A DNA stretch of 64,000 bases, from assembly GCF_001517085.1 (NCBI RefSeq), contig NZ_LRAC01000135.1, forward strand, positions 17,808 to 81,807. Direction: 5' to 3'. Of the stretch, positions 1 through 8,791 are shown in pieces. Within the stretch, counting starts at the first letter, position 1, and each line of letters begins with the position of its first letter. The position numbers were made by a program, and so were the translations under genes. The DNA comes from Paenibacillus sp. DMB5 (GTDB lineage: Bacteria; Bacillota; Bacilli; Paenibacillales; Paenibacillaceae). Under the pieces are notes generated by a model. It saw only the letters and a program-made list of their open reading frames with translations, ran no database searches and had not been told where the DNA came from.

Positions 1-1
1 A

Positions 2-190
2 ACTAAGTGGAAAAAGTACACTTAATTCTAATGAATGAGCTTGAAACAGTAATCTAGTTGGAAAAACTCCACTTAATTGTTCCAAATTCACCGATTGCGG
101 GCAGAATGAGCCGAAATAGGTGTGCTTTTTCCAACTAATGATCTTACAAGGTGAAAAGCGGCAAATTTAGGTGGCGAAAATCCAATTAAT
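2..190. repeat. Four copies of a ~25-bp interspersed repeat
   Basis: Copies lie at 2-27, 54-78, 115-140 (inverted) and about 167-190. The shared core reads roughly CTAGTTGGAAAAAGTACACTTA with 2-6 differences per copy. Spacers are about 26, 37 and 26 bases. The copies are imperfect and one is inverted, so this is not a CRISPR array. No ORF overlaps them. No function can be assigned from the sequence. Confidence 0.75.
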
Positions 191-287
191 CCTTGAATGA
201 AATTACACACCCCGCTCAAAGACTATTGCTCAAAAATCCACCGCTGACCACTACTCCCCAGTCCCGTTAGAGTCTGAGTTATAGCTC

Positions 288-317
288 TTACGATTACGTT
301 TACATTTACTTTTACTC
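288..317. repeat. Five in-phase TTACNN hexamers
   Basis: Five consecutive hexamers read TTACGA, TTACGT, TTACAT, TTACTT and TTACTC, with the first four bases invariant and the last two variable. The phase is perfect over 30 bases. It lies in the non-coding left end, overlapping the 3' end of an unsupported 57-codon minus-strand ORF (316-489). Confidence 0.7.
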
Positions 318-602
318 AGGTTATCACCAAGATCATTACGCAGGCCTTGACTCCCCCCTTATTCCTGCCGCAGCCGGCAAACTCCGAACCTTTTCGAGTT
401 TTGAGCCAGCACAAATACCGAAAATGGCTGCGTTCTACAACAGGATCACCTGTAAAACGGAAAACGTTTTCGATAATATAATCTCTCATTTTATGGAGGC
501 ATACAAGGCGTGGATTTTCTGGTTTCGGGTACGATTTTTCGGTTATGCCGCTGAAAAAGAGGGAGGAGCCGCATAAGCATAATGGCTTAGCAGAGGTAAA
601 GG

Positions 603-690
603 TGCTTGGAGCTTGGAGCTTGGAGCTTGGAGCTTTTAGCTTTTAGCTTTTAACTTGGAGCTTTTAGCTTGGTGCTTAGTGCTCGGTGCC
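603..690. repeat. Heptamer tandem repeat (GCTTGGA / GCTTTTA units)
   Basis: About twelve 7-bp units run in tandem. The first units are GCTTGGA, the middle ones GCTTTTA, and the last ones degenerate (GCTTGGT, GCTTAGT, GCTCGGT). This is a minisatellite likely to vary in copy number between strains. No ORF spans it. The rest of 1-742 shows no convincing gene; GAAAACGTTTTC at 460-471 is a cre-like palindrome of unknown relevance. Confidence 0.8.
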
Positions 691-742
691 CGCAGCGCGA
701 AACACAACCCGCGGCTTCTAAACAACCCAAGAGCAAACTTAA

Positions 743-779
743 AAGGCCAGCAGTCCCATGCAAGAGGGCAGCCGGCCTT
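743..779 (-). terminator. Terminator downstream of fabH
   Basis: Inverted repeat AAGGCCaGC / GCcGGCCTT with a T-run on the minus strand, 29 bases beyond the fabH stop. Confidence 0.65.
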
Positions 780-807
780 ATATTACGTGAATAACAATCT
801 GTTGATC

Positions 808-1817
808 TTATAAAATATCAGGCGGAGCCACCTGTTCGTCCAGCTGAAGCTCGGTCAGAACACCGGCATGCGCCAGTCCGGCACCGAAGCCGTAGAGCAG
901 AACCCGCTGTCCGCTGTGTACCTTCCCCTCACGGATACCGAGGTCGAGTGCCAGCGGAATGCTGGCGGCAGAGGTATTGCCGAAATAATCCAGGCTGTAT
1001 AGAGCCTGGGACAACGGGTAGTTGAGCCGCTCACAGACCGGCTCAATCATCCGCAGATTGGCACTGTGCGGAATGAACCAGTCCACCTGTTCAAGCGTTG
1101 CACCGGCATTGTCCAGTACCCGCTGCACCCCCTGCGGTACCGTCCGGACTGCCCATTTGAATACTTCCCTCCCGTTTGCACCAGCTTGCCTGAATCTCCA
1201 AGCTCCACACCGTTAACCGTATGTGACAATCCGGTACGGTAGACATGATGCGCCCCTCCGCCGTCACTGCCGAGATGATAGCCGAGGAAACGGTCCTGCT
1301 GCTCATCTGTCTCCACCAGCACCGCTCCGGCTCCGTCACCGAACAGGATGCAGGTGCTGCGGTCCGTGTAATCGGTAATTTTGGAGAGTGCATCCGCTCC
1401 GACAACCAGCACTTTACGGTGCAGGCCCGACGCTACATAGGCGTGGGCAGTATGAAGCGCATATACAAACCCCGCGCAGGCTGCGCTCAGATCCACCGCT
1501 CCGGCCGTCAGCGGAATACCCAGCCTGTGCTGGATAATCGAAGCTACTGAGGGAAAAGAAAAATCCGCCGTGCTGGTTGCCACAAGCACCATATCAATAT
1601 CGGCTGCAGATTTTCCGTAACGGGTCAGCAGATTCCGGGCAGCAGCTATGCACAGATCGCTGGTGTACTCATCCTCACGGCTGATTCTGCGCTCACGGAT
1701 CCCCGTCCGCTGCACGATCCACTCATCATTTGTATCGACCAATTGCTCCAGATCGCTGTTAGTCATTCTGCGGACCGGGACATAAGAACCAATGGCTGTA
1801 ATTTTAGCACCCTTCAT
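808..1817 (-). pseudogene. fabH: 3-oxoacyl-ACP synthase III (KAS III), frameshifted
   Basis: KAS III starts fatty acid synthesis by condensing acyl-CoA with malonyl-ACP in the cytoplasm. The N-terminal part (1817 to about 1170) carries the catalytic cysteine in DLSAACAGFVYAL. The C-terminal part, in another frame, carries the active-site histidine (IPHSANLRM) and asparagine (FGNTSAASIP). All three catalytic residues therefore survive. The frames part at 1165-1173, a G-rich run on the minus strand. One added G gives a continuous 336-residue protein of normal family length. The ATG at 1817 follows GAGGTGATCAGAG. The gene is monocistronic, with a FapR-type operator upstream and a terminator downstream. 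I read the break as either a recent mutation or a base-calling error, because the rest of the gene shows no decay. Confidence 0.9.
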
Positions 1818-1888
1818 TCTCTGATCACCTCATATTTCTTTTTGTGCAACGCCATTTGCAAATAAATATCCCAATATAGTATCTGGTA

Positions 1889-1905
1889 TTAGTACTTGGT
1901 ACTAA
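1889..1905 (-). promoter_or_regulatory. FapR-type operator
   Basis: TTAGTACTTGGTACTAA is a near-perfect match to the known FapR box (TTAGTACCTGATACTAA). FapR represses fatty acid and phospholipid genes and is released by malonyl-CoA. The site begins inside the fabH -10 element, so bound FapR would block transcription. Confidence 0.88.
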
Positions 1906-1933
1906 TTATATGCGAATGAATTCGATAATGCAA
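1905..1933 (-). promoter_or_regulatory. fabH promoter (sigma-A type)
   Basis: On the minus strand, -35 TTGCAT (1928-1933) and -10 TATAAT (1905-1910) are separated by exactly 17 bases. The FapR-type operator overlaps the -10. Confidence 0.8.
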
Positions 1934-2258
1934 AGGAATAGTATTCCTCCATAAGAGGAAATGTCGGGCTTTTAAGATTAGATGAGCCATAGTTCCGGAA
2001 AACATGCGGAGATCCGCCCGCTATAGCTTATATTACCCATTCTTACACTCATACTTACGCTTATTCTTCACCCATTCTTCACGCAGCTTGCATTCCCTTC
2101 GTTTATACCGTCTGTATCTGTCCTGACTGCCATCCCCGCCATGCGTCTTCCCTCCCCCCTTCTCCAGCAAAAAGAACCATGACCGCCTTCGCGGTCACAG
2201 TCCCTGTTAACCTCTTTGATGCTGCTGAAAAAATACCCGTTTAAACCCGTTTAGCCAT
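1934..2258. other. Non-coding gap between fabH and the pectin operon
   Basis: No ORF with a ribosome binding site is visible. The gap holds the upstream side of the fabH promoter and the terminator of the pectin operon at 2168-2197. Nothing else stands out. Confidence 0.6.
2168..2197 (-). terminator. Terminator of the pectin operon
   Basis: TGACCGC-CTTC-GCGGTCA hairpin (2180-2197) followed on the minus strand by a T-rich tract, about 60 bases past the GH28 stop. Confidence 0.75.
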
Positions 2259-3601
2259 TCATAGCTGCGCCGGTACCACTTCAACCTGCTCGACCAGCTT
2301 TTCTGGCTTGGCTGTGTTCCGGGAACGGCAATTCAGTATTTCTACATCTCTGCCATTTTCAATATAAAAAGCAGGTCCTTCGTGATTTGCAACCGTCACC
2401 TGCTGAAACCTTACATCCCGCACGTTGCCAAGGAAAAAACCGCGCTTTTTCATATCCGCAAGCCCTGCCATCATATCCGGCTGCCCCGGTACAGCCTCCT
2501 TTGCCATGGAGATATCGACGTCGGTAAAGCTGATCTCTGAAACATACTGCTCGGCCAGCCCATACAGGAAGCCTGCGGCGGCATGAACGTTACGGGCGGT
2601 GATATTGGCAAAATGGATCCGCCGGAAGCACGGCGTCTCCGCTGTCACCGGATAAGGCTGTTTGTCCCAGACATACTTCTCCTTGCCCCTCGGCCCGCAG
2701 AAATAGTACAGATTCATCGTAAACGGGCAGATAACGCCCTCCATCACGATATTGCTGATCCGGATATCCTCAATCGTTCCGCCGCGCCCGCGCCGTGACT
2801 TCATGCGGATTCCGCGGTCAGTCTCTTTGAACACACAGTTGCTGATCGTCACATTGCGGATATCTCCGCTCATCTCACTGCCCAGCACGACCGCCCCATG
2901 CCCGTGCACCATGGTGCAGTTCGTGATGGAGATATTCTCACAGGGGATGCGCTCGGCTGTATCCTCGGTTCCTGCCTTAATGGCGATGCAATCATCGCCA
3001 ACATCAATATGGCAGTTGCTGATCCGCACCCCGGAGCAGGACTCCGGGTTAATCCCGTCCGTGTTCGGCGAATCCGCCGGATTCAAAATGTAGACATTAT
3101 CGATCGTCACATTGCTGCAGACAATCGGATTAACCGTCCAGCTCGGTGAATTGAGCAGGGTCACATCCTTCACCGTAACCCGGCGGCAGCGGTTCAGGCC
3201 GATGAGTGTCGGACGCGGATACTCCAGCTCCTCCGGCTGCTCCCGGTGCTTCCTCCACCAGGGAGCCCCATTCCCCTGCAGCGTTCCGCTTCCGGTAATG
3301 GACACATTCACTGCATCCTCTGCATAAATGCAGGGGGAATGCACCTGGCGTCCCACACCTTCCCAGCGGGCTTCCACCGCCGGGTAGTCTGCCGGATCGG
3401 TGCTGAAGCTCAGCACGATCCGGGACTCAGGTGCAGCTCAATGTTGCTGCCAAGCCGCACCGATCCGGTATGGAAGGTGCCGGCGGGAACATAGACAGTA
3501 CCGCCCCCCTCCCGGCTTGCGGCTGCAACCGCAGCAGCAATTGCACTGGTTGCAGACACCCCGCAGTCCCTTAGCGCGCCGAAATCCTCAATATTATACA
3601 A
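2259..3601 (-). pseudogene. GH28 polygalacturonase-like glycosidase, frameshifted
   Basis: GH28 enzymes hydrolyse galacturonosyl linkages of pectin. The family motifs appear in order: NTDG near residue 178, GDD near 201, GHG near 231 and RIK-like RGIRMKS near 262. The N-terminal 60 residues (LYNIEDFGALRDCG to LHLSPG) lie in a different frame from the rest (IVLSFSTDPADYP). One added G at 3420-3421 restores 447 residues. I chose the TTG at 3601 because GGAAGGAGG lies 10 bases upstream; a farther TTG at 3640 has no such site. There is no signal peptide, so it probably acts in the cytoplasm on imported oligogalacturonides. It is the last gene of the operon. Exo or endo action cannot be told from sequence alone. 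Confidence 0.88.
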
Positions 3602-3647
3602 GGATTTTCTTCCTCCTTCCCTAATCTTAATACCTGCCAACAGCAGC

Positions 3648-4778
3648 TTACTCCGTACCGCCAGCCGTCACTTCCTGCATCTCGTACAAAGACTCCATCT
3701 CCACACAGGCCATCACCAGCGCCCCAACGCCGTGAAGGTCATTGCTTACTTTTGGACGGGTCACGTAATTCTCGTAATCCCCTGCAGAGGTACCGATACA
3801 GATGTCCGGCAGAATCAGCCGTCCCTGCTCATCCTCCTGCAGTACCTCAATCAGGCCTTCGTACCCTTTTTGGGCAGCAGCAACAGCCTCCGCCTCATCA
3901 AGAGCCAGCCCGAGCTTTACCGTCTTGGCAATGGTATACACGAACAGGCATGAACCCGAGGTCTCCAGCCAGTTGTCGGGCTCATCACCTTTATCAACAA
4001 CCTGATACCACAGTCCGCTCTCCTTGTCCTGATAACGGATCAGCGCCTGTACGAATTCGCCAAGTGCATCAGCGAGCTCCGCCCGCCCCGGCTCCTGCTC
4101 AGGCAGCAGCTCCAGAAACTGTGACAGTGCCAGCCCATACCAGCCGAGTGAGCGGCTCCAGAACTCCGGGGAGCAGCCTGTTTGCGGATTGGCCCAGGGC
4201 ATGCGTCCGCTCTCATCCCAGGCGTGATAGAGCAGGCCCGTTGCTTCATCCTTCATATATTTGCGCATCAGCCGCTCCTGGTGCAGCACCACCTGACGCA
4301 GCTCCGGCTCGCCATAGGCATCCGCATATTTCAGCGAGAACACCCCGGCCATATACAGGCCGTCAAGCCACATCTGATAAGGATACTTGTCCTTATGCCA
4401 ATATCCGCCCTCGGCCGTCCGGTTGACGGTCCGCAGCAGATTACGCAGTTTGTCTGCGGCAGTCTTATACTTCGCAAGACCGGTCCGCTCATGCAGCGTG
4501 AACAACAGCAGCCCCGCCTGAACCGCATCCAGCTCATCACGGGCAAAATAAAGATTGCCGTGCTCATCCACCAGATCATCTACATACTCCTGAATATAGG
4601 TCAGGTAACGCCCGTCGCCTGAAGCAGACCACAGCAGCTCCATTCCGCACAGGAATACGCCCTGATGGTAATGCCAGCGGTGGGCGGGAGGAAGCTCTCC
4701 CGCCTGGTAAGTGTCCATTAACGAATCGCAGGCCTTGCGGGCCCATTCTATCGGTGTTGCCGGCAGACTGCCTATCAT
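3648..4778 (-). CDS. GH105 unsaturated rhamnogalacturonyl hydrolase (YteR/YesR type)
   Basis: GH105 enzymes remove the unsaturated galacturonyl residue left by pectate or rhamnogalacturonan lyases. The 376-residue protein has the family's usual length and (alpha/alpha)6-barrel pattern. The motif YQMWLDGLYMAG contains the probable catalytic aspartate, D139, equivalent to D143 of YteR. WSRSLGWYGLAL follows near residue 210. There is no signal peptide, so it is cytoplasmic. The ATG at 4778 is preceded by an AAGGGG-type site. It lies 50 bases after the permease gene and 46 before the GH28 start. This supports import of rhamnogalacturonan or pectin fragments by this operon. Confidence 0.88.
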   Translation of the reverse strand: MIGSLPATPIEWARKACDSLMDTYQAGELPPAHRWHYHQGVFLCGMELLWSASGDGRYLTYIQEYVDDLVDEHGNLYFARDELDAVQAGLLLFTLHERTGLAKYKTAADKLRNLLRTVNRTAEGGYWHKDKYPYQMWLDGLYMAGVFSLKYADAYGEPELRQVVLHQERLMRKYMKDEATGLLYHAWDESGRMPWANPQTGCSPEFWSRSLGWYGLALSQFLELLPEQEPGRAELADALGEFVQALIRYQDKESGLWYQVVDKGDEPDNWLETSGSCLFVYTIAKTVKLGLALDEAEAVAAAQKGYEGLIEVLQEDEQGRLILPDICIGTSAGDYENYVTRPKVSNDLHGVGALVMACVEMESLYEMQEVTAGGTE

Positions 4779-4828
4779 CCTTCATACCCCTTCCAACGTT
4801 AGTATCCCTTCCGAATGTCTGAGAAGCC

Positions 4829-5704
4829 TTATCCTTTCATGGAACCGAGCATAGCACCTTTGGCAAAATGCTTCTGCAGGAACGGATACACCATCAGAAT
4901 CGGCAGTGTCGCTACTACGATAACCGCCATTTTAATGGACTGGTCCGGCGGAGGAACAGCCGCATCAAGTGTGGAGCTGTGGTCCATCCCGCTGGCCAGG
5001 ACAACAATCTGCCGCAGCAGAACCTGAATCGGCCATTTGGCACTGTCATCCAGATACAGGATCGCACTCATGTAAGTGTTCCAGTATGTCACCGCGTAGA
5101 ACAGGGAGATCGTAGCAATCGCCGGCATCGACAGCGGGAGCACGATCCGGAACAGGATGCCGAAGTCGTTACAGCCGTCGATTTTGGCGGATTCCTCAAG
5201 TCCTTCAGGGATGTTCTGGAAAAAGTTTTTGAGAATAATCATATTGAACGCACTGATCGCCGACGGCAAAATAAGCGCCGCATAGGAATCGATCAGCCCC
5301 AGCTCTTTTACCACCAGGAACGTCGGAATCATCCCGCCATGGAACAGCATCGTGAACACAACCAGGAAGTTAACTACATTACGTCCGTCAAGATCCCGTC
5401 TGGATAACCCGTAGGCCATCAGCGCAGTGATGAACATACTGAACAAAGTACCAATCAGCGTAACGCCGATCGAGACACCCATTGCTTTGAAGATCGTATC
5501 CGTGGAAAAAATAAATTTATAAGCCTCCAGACTCCACACCTTCGGAATCAGTACAAACTTGCTGGCCGCAATCTCTGCACTTGTCGTAAAAGATCCCGCG
5601 ACCACATGCACAAACGGCAGCACGGTAATGAGCGCAATCAGCGCCAGCAGCGTAAAGTTAACAGCGGCAAACACCCTGCCGCCCAGCGATCTGTCCTCTA
5701 CCAT
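4829..5704 (-). CDS. Carbohydrate ABC transporter permease, LplC/YtcP type
   Basis: This is one of two inner-membrane subunits of a CUT1 oligosaccharide importer. Six hydrophobic segments are visible. The cytoplasmic EAA loop, EGLEESAKIDGCNDFGILF, sits near residues 185-205 and docks the shared ATPase. The C-terminus KGAMLGSMKG is typical of the LplC group. It follows the LplB-type gene by 31 bases, with GGGAGGAA before the ATG. No ATPase gene is present in the operon, which is usual for this family because a shared MsmX-type ATPase encoded elsewhere serves several transporters. Confidence 0.9.
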   Translation of the reverse strand: MVEDRSLGGRVFAAVNFTLLALIALITVLPFVHVVAGSFTTSAEIAASKFVLIPKVWSLEAYKFIFSTDTIFKAMGVSIGVTLIGTLFSMFITALMAYGLSRRDLDGRNVVNFLVVFTMLFHGGMIPTFLVVKELGLIDSYAALILPSAISAFNMIILKNFFQNIPEGLEESAKIDGCNDFGILFRIVLPLSMPAIATISLFYAVTYWNTYMSAILYLDDSAKWPIQVLLRQIVVLASGMDHSSTLDAAVPPPDQSIKMAVIVVATLPILMVYPFLQKHFAKGAMLGSMKG

Positions 5705-5735
5705 CTTCTATTCCTCCCGCAGTCTCTCAATTCAC

Positions 5736-6704
5736 TTAATAAACGCCTTCTTCGCCCATTTTCTTGGACAATTTGTTAACAGACATAACCATGATAAGCC
5801 CGATAATGGACTTAAAGAATCCGATAGCCGTACTGTAACTGAACTGGCCTTGTCTGAGTCCCGCAGTATAGACATACGTATCGATAATTTCCGCAACATT
5901 CCGGTTCATGGAGTTCAGCATCAGATAGACATGCTCGAAGCCCAGATCCAGCACGGAACCAATTTTCAGAATAAGCAGGGTAATGATGACACTCCGGATC
6001 GCCGGAAGTGTAATATGCCAGATCTGCCGCATCCGTCCCGCTCCATCCATGCGCGCAGCTTCATACAGACCGGGGTCAATAGCAGCGATCGAAGCCAGAT
6101 AGATAATCGTGCCCCAGCCCGCTTCTCTCCAGATAATCTGGATGATGTACATCGGCCGGAACCAGCCCGGATTCAGCAGGAAATTCACCTGCTCGAAGCC
6201 GAAATAACTGAGCAGCTCGTTAATAATCCCGCCGTCCATCGTAACCATAACGTAAGTAATCGAGACAATAATAACCCATGACATGAAGTGGGGCAGATAG
6301 ACCAGCGTCTGAAACAATCTTTTGAAAAAGCTGCCTCTAAGCTCATTCAGCATCAGGGCCAATATAATCGGCACCGGAAAATAAAACAGAATATTCATTC
6401 CGAACAATATGAGCGTGTTACCGAGAATCTTCAGGAAATCGGGCTCGGTGAACAGACGCTGGAAATGCTCCATGCCTACCCATTCACTGCCCGTAATTCC
6501 CTGGTAAGGCTTGTAATCCTGAAAGGAAATAATCAGGCCGTACATCGGCAAATATTTAAAAAGAACAAAAAACAAAACACCCGGTAGCAGCATGACGTAC
6601 AGATATTTGTTTCTCCACAGCCGCTTCTTGAGCTCACTGCTGCTCTTGTAACTTTTGGGCTTCAGCTTGGAGACTGTACCGGGCTGAGCGGTGACATCCT
6701 GCAT
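5736..6704 (-). CDS. Carbohydrate ABC transporter permease, LplB type
   Basis: Partner permease of the LplC-type subunit. The N-terminus is cytoplasmic, and the segment LWRNKYLYVMLLPGVLFFVLFKYLPMYG is characteristic of LplB proteins. Six membrane segments follow. The EAA loop reads GLYEAARMDGAGRMRQIW. The ATG at 6704 has GGGAGAG upstream. A strong hairpin (6744-6781) separates it from the binding-protein gene, so it is probably made in smaller amounts than the lipoprotein. Confidence 0.9.
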   Translation of the reverse strand: MQDVTAQPGTVSKLKPKSYKSSSELKKRLWRNKYLYVMLLPGVLFFVLFKYLPMYGLIISFQDYKPYQGITGSEWVGMEHFQRLFTEPDFLKILGNTLILFGMNILFYFPVPIILALMLNELRGSFFKRLFQTLVYLPHFMSWVIIVSITYVMVTMDGGIINELLSYFGFEQVNFLLNPGWFRPMYIIQIIWREAGWGTIIYLASIAAIDPGLYEAARMDGAGRMRQIWHITLPAIRSVIITLLILKIGSVLDLGFEHVYLMLNSMNRNVAEIIDTYVYTAGLRQGQFSYSTAIGFFKSIIGLIMVMSVNKLSKKMGEEGVY

Positions 6705-6743
6705 AGTTCTCTCCCTTTCTGTTTCAATATCTTATCTTTTAAA

Positions 6744-6781
6744 AGAAGGCTGCCGAAGCGGCTCGGCTTCGCCAGCCTTCT
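6744..6781 (-). terminator. Intercistronic attenuating hairpin after the binding-protein gene
   Basis: AGAAGGCTG...CCGAAGC pairs with GGCTTCG...CAGCCTTCT around a short loop, followed on the minus strand by TTTTAAAAG. It sits between the lipoprotein and the permeases, where partial termination or 3'-end protection would give excess binding protein. Confidence 0.75.
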
Positions 6782-6823
6782 ATATCCGGTGTTACCTCGC
6801 AGGGCGTTATTCAGGAGCTCCGC

Positions 6824-8392
6824 TTATTTTTTATAGACTGCGTTGTATTCTTCGATAATGGCCGAACCGCCGCGGCTCTTCCATGCTTCTACTTCTTTTT
6901 CAAAACCGGCTTTGTCCAGCTGGCCATAAATGTAGTTGTAAGTGGCATCCGTAATAATCTGCTGCAGCTCTACGCCCTTCGACGTGTAGGTTGCAGAATC
7001 CAGGGCAGCAGTCGGATCAGCGACGCCCACCTTCACATTTTCAAGAATCAGCTCTTCCGCATGAATACGGCCAGGCAGCACGTTATAGCTCTGGTACATG
7101 CCGTTGGTTTCGGACTCACCGATTACACTGTCCTTGTAGCCTTTAACTTCGCGTTCGATCAGCTCCTTGTCGTCAGTCGGTTTAGCTTTGCCGTCTACAA
7201 CGGTATAGTGTGTGCCTTCAATGCCCCAGTACATGAGGTTCGATACTTCAGGAGTCATCATCTTGTCGAAGAAGGCGAGAATGCTCTTCAGCTCAGCTTC
7301 GTCCTTAACCGCAGATTTCGGGAACAGCACAACGTTGTTGTAGCCTGGAATCATCCACTGGGCGAACTTTCCGTCCGGTCCGGCAACCATACTATGTGTA
7401 TCAAGCACGGCATCCGGGAAGTTTTTGATCAAATCCTTGTTCAGGGTGTCGATGTCCTGCATCGAGCCGCCGATGTACAGCCCGGCTTTGCCGCTGACGA
7501 ACATGTTTACGGCATCCGTTTTACTTGTAGCTGCAAAGTCTTTGTTCATGTAGCCGCCGTCACGCAGCTTTTTGAAGAAGTCCATCGTGTCAATGTATTG
7601 CGGGAAGGTGAAATCCGGTGCCAGCTGGCCGTCCTTCTCACCCCAGGTGTTCGGTGTGCCGAACCAGGCGGAGACGGTTTTGAATGCCCCGTACACCAGC
7701 TCGTTGCGGTCAACAAGACCGATGGTGTCTTTTTTGCCGTTGCCGTCAGGATCCTTCTCGGTAAAAGCCTGAGCCATCGCGAACAGTTCATCCAGGTTAG
7801 CCGGAGCCTGCAGCCCCAGCTTATCCGCCCAGTCCTTGCGGTAGATGATACCCTGGCGGGCCAGCGGACGTCCGATATACAGGGAGTAGAGCTTGCCGTC
7901 TACCTTCGTATTGTTCAGAATTTCCGGCTTCAGCTTGTTGAGGTTCGGGAATTCGCTTAACAGCGGCCCGATCTCCCAGAACTGCCCGTCCTTGATTGCT
8001 TCTCTCATCTGTACGAACGTGGTCTGATTCTTCAGGTACGTTACCTGCGGCAGCGAACCGGTGGCAAAGGAGGAGTTCAGCTTCTCTTCATACGTATCCG
8101 CCGGGAAGAACTGATAGGTCAGCTTGGTATTGGTCAGCTTCTCCAGCTCTGTCTTGATCGTATCCGGCGGGGTTTCCGCTGTATTCAGCGGCAGCATAAT
8201 TTTGATTTCTGTCGGCTTCTCCGGCTCTGGTGCCGGTTCTGTAGTTGCGGTCGTGGTTGTGTTCCCGCCGCTCGTGCCTGGATCTTTAGTAGCCGCCGCT
8301 TCATTTCCGCTGTTGTTGTTGCCGCACGCTGCCGTCAGCATACTGAATGTCAGCAGTGAGCTGAGAAGCAGGGTGAAGGATTTTTTCGTCAT
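6824..8392 (-). CDS. Extracellular sugar-binding lipoprotein of the pectin operon
   Basis: Solute-binding component of a CUT1-type importer, anchored outside the membrane. The signal peptide ends in the lipobox LTAAC (C23), followed by a Gly/Asn/Thr-rich linker to about residue 65. A DPDGNGKKDTIG loop resembles the EF-hand-like calcium site of alginate-type binding proteins. I chose the ATG at 8392 (MTKKSF) because GGAGGT lies 9 bases upstream; the in-frame start at 8437 lacks a site. It is the first gene of the operon. It shares many segments with the orphan lipoprotein at 10273-11799, including the FWEIGP and LAEFPNL-like stretches, the calcium loop and ITDATYNYI. Confidence 0.9.
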   Translation of the reverse strand: MTKKSFTLLLSSLLTFSMLTAACGNNNSGNEAAATKDPGTSGGNTTTTATTEPAPEPEKPTEIKIMLPLNTAETPPDTIKTELEKLTNTKLTYQFFPADTYEEKLNSSFATGSLPQVTYLKNQTTFVQMREAIKDGQFWEIGPLLSEFPNLNKLKPEILNNTKVDGKLYSLYIGRPLARQGIIYRKDWADKLGLQAPANLDELFAMAQAFTEKDPDGNGKKDTIGLVDRNELVYGAFKTVSAWFGTPNTWGEKDGQLAPDFTFPQYIDTMDFFKKLRDGGYMNKDFAATSKTDAVNMFVSGKAGLYIGGSMQDIDTLNKDLIKNFPDAVLDTHSMVAGPDGKFAQWMIPGYNNVVLFPKSAVKDEAELKSILAFFDKMMTPEVSNLMYWGIEGTHYTVVDGKAKPTDDKELIEREVKGYKDSVIGESETNGMYQSYNVLPGRIHAEELILENVKVGVADPTAALDSATYTSKGVELQQIITDATYNYIYGQLDKAGFEKEVEAWKSRGGSAIIEEYNAVYKK

Positions 8393-8462
8393 ACCTTTTT
8401 GACCTCCGTTTGGCTTGTAATTGGTTACATGCCTCACACTACAGCTCAGGCCAGGTTACGAA

Positions 8463-8520
8463 AACAATCATTTACTCATTATGGGGGTTTTGGGACGGGA
8501 GTCTGGGGAAATGATTATCG
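8463..8520 (-). promoter_or_regulatory. Candidate activator sites upstream of the pectin operon
   Basis: ATGATTATCG lies at 8511-8520 and an ATGATTGTT half on the other strand at 8463-8471. Similar ATGATTATTG sequences occur twice before the AraC-type gene at 12112. No strong -35 is visible for the operon, which fits activator control. This is inference from motif sharing only. Confidence 0.3.
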
Positions 8521-8612
8521 GGTGATGGGGGCGGGGGAAATGCTGCGGGCGGGGTGATGAGGATAAGATTACTGACTTCAAACTTTCATTAATCAAAACA
8601 AACAAAAAAAGA

Positions 8613-8642
8613 AATCAAGCCGTTACTAATCTCGGCTTGATT
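8613..8642. terminator. Hairpin terminator
   Basis: AATCAAGCCG pairs with CGGCTTGATT. T-rich tracts flank both sides; the longer one is on the minus strand. It could end minus-strand transcription coming from the DUF2975 gene 150 bases away. Confidence 0.7.
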
Positions 8643-8791
8643 CTTTTGTACCAAATAATGACATAGTAAACACCTCTGCTAATTTGGCGGTATTCGCTGC
8701 TGCGCGGGGAATGCTTCGACTTCCGGCCGCTGCTCCCGCCTTCCCGGGGGCTTCCTTCACCTTATCCGTTTCAAATTACTCTACTTAACAT

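Larger units (their letters stand above)
8393..8791. other. Gap between the pectin operon start and the DUF2975 gene
   Basis: It holds the upstream region of the binding-protein gene, a terminator at 8613-8642 and a 12-codon minus-strand ORF (8626-8664, MSLFGTKESSRD) with a good AGAGGTG site that runs into the terminator. No larger gene is visible. Confidence 0.5.

Noticed and set aside
2..190. CRISPR array
   Set aside because: Copies are imperfect, one is inverted, spacers differ in length and there are no cas genes.
3752..4426. 224-codon ORF opposite the GH105 gene
   Set aside because: Pro/Arg-rich antisense shadow of a gene with clear catalytic motifs.
7061..7960. 299-codon ORF opposite the pectin binding-protein gene
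   Set aside because: Antisense shadow with no start signals or domain.
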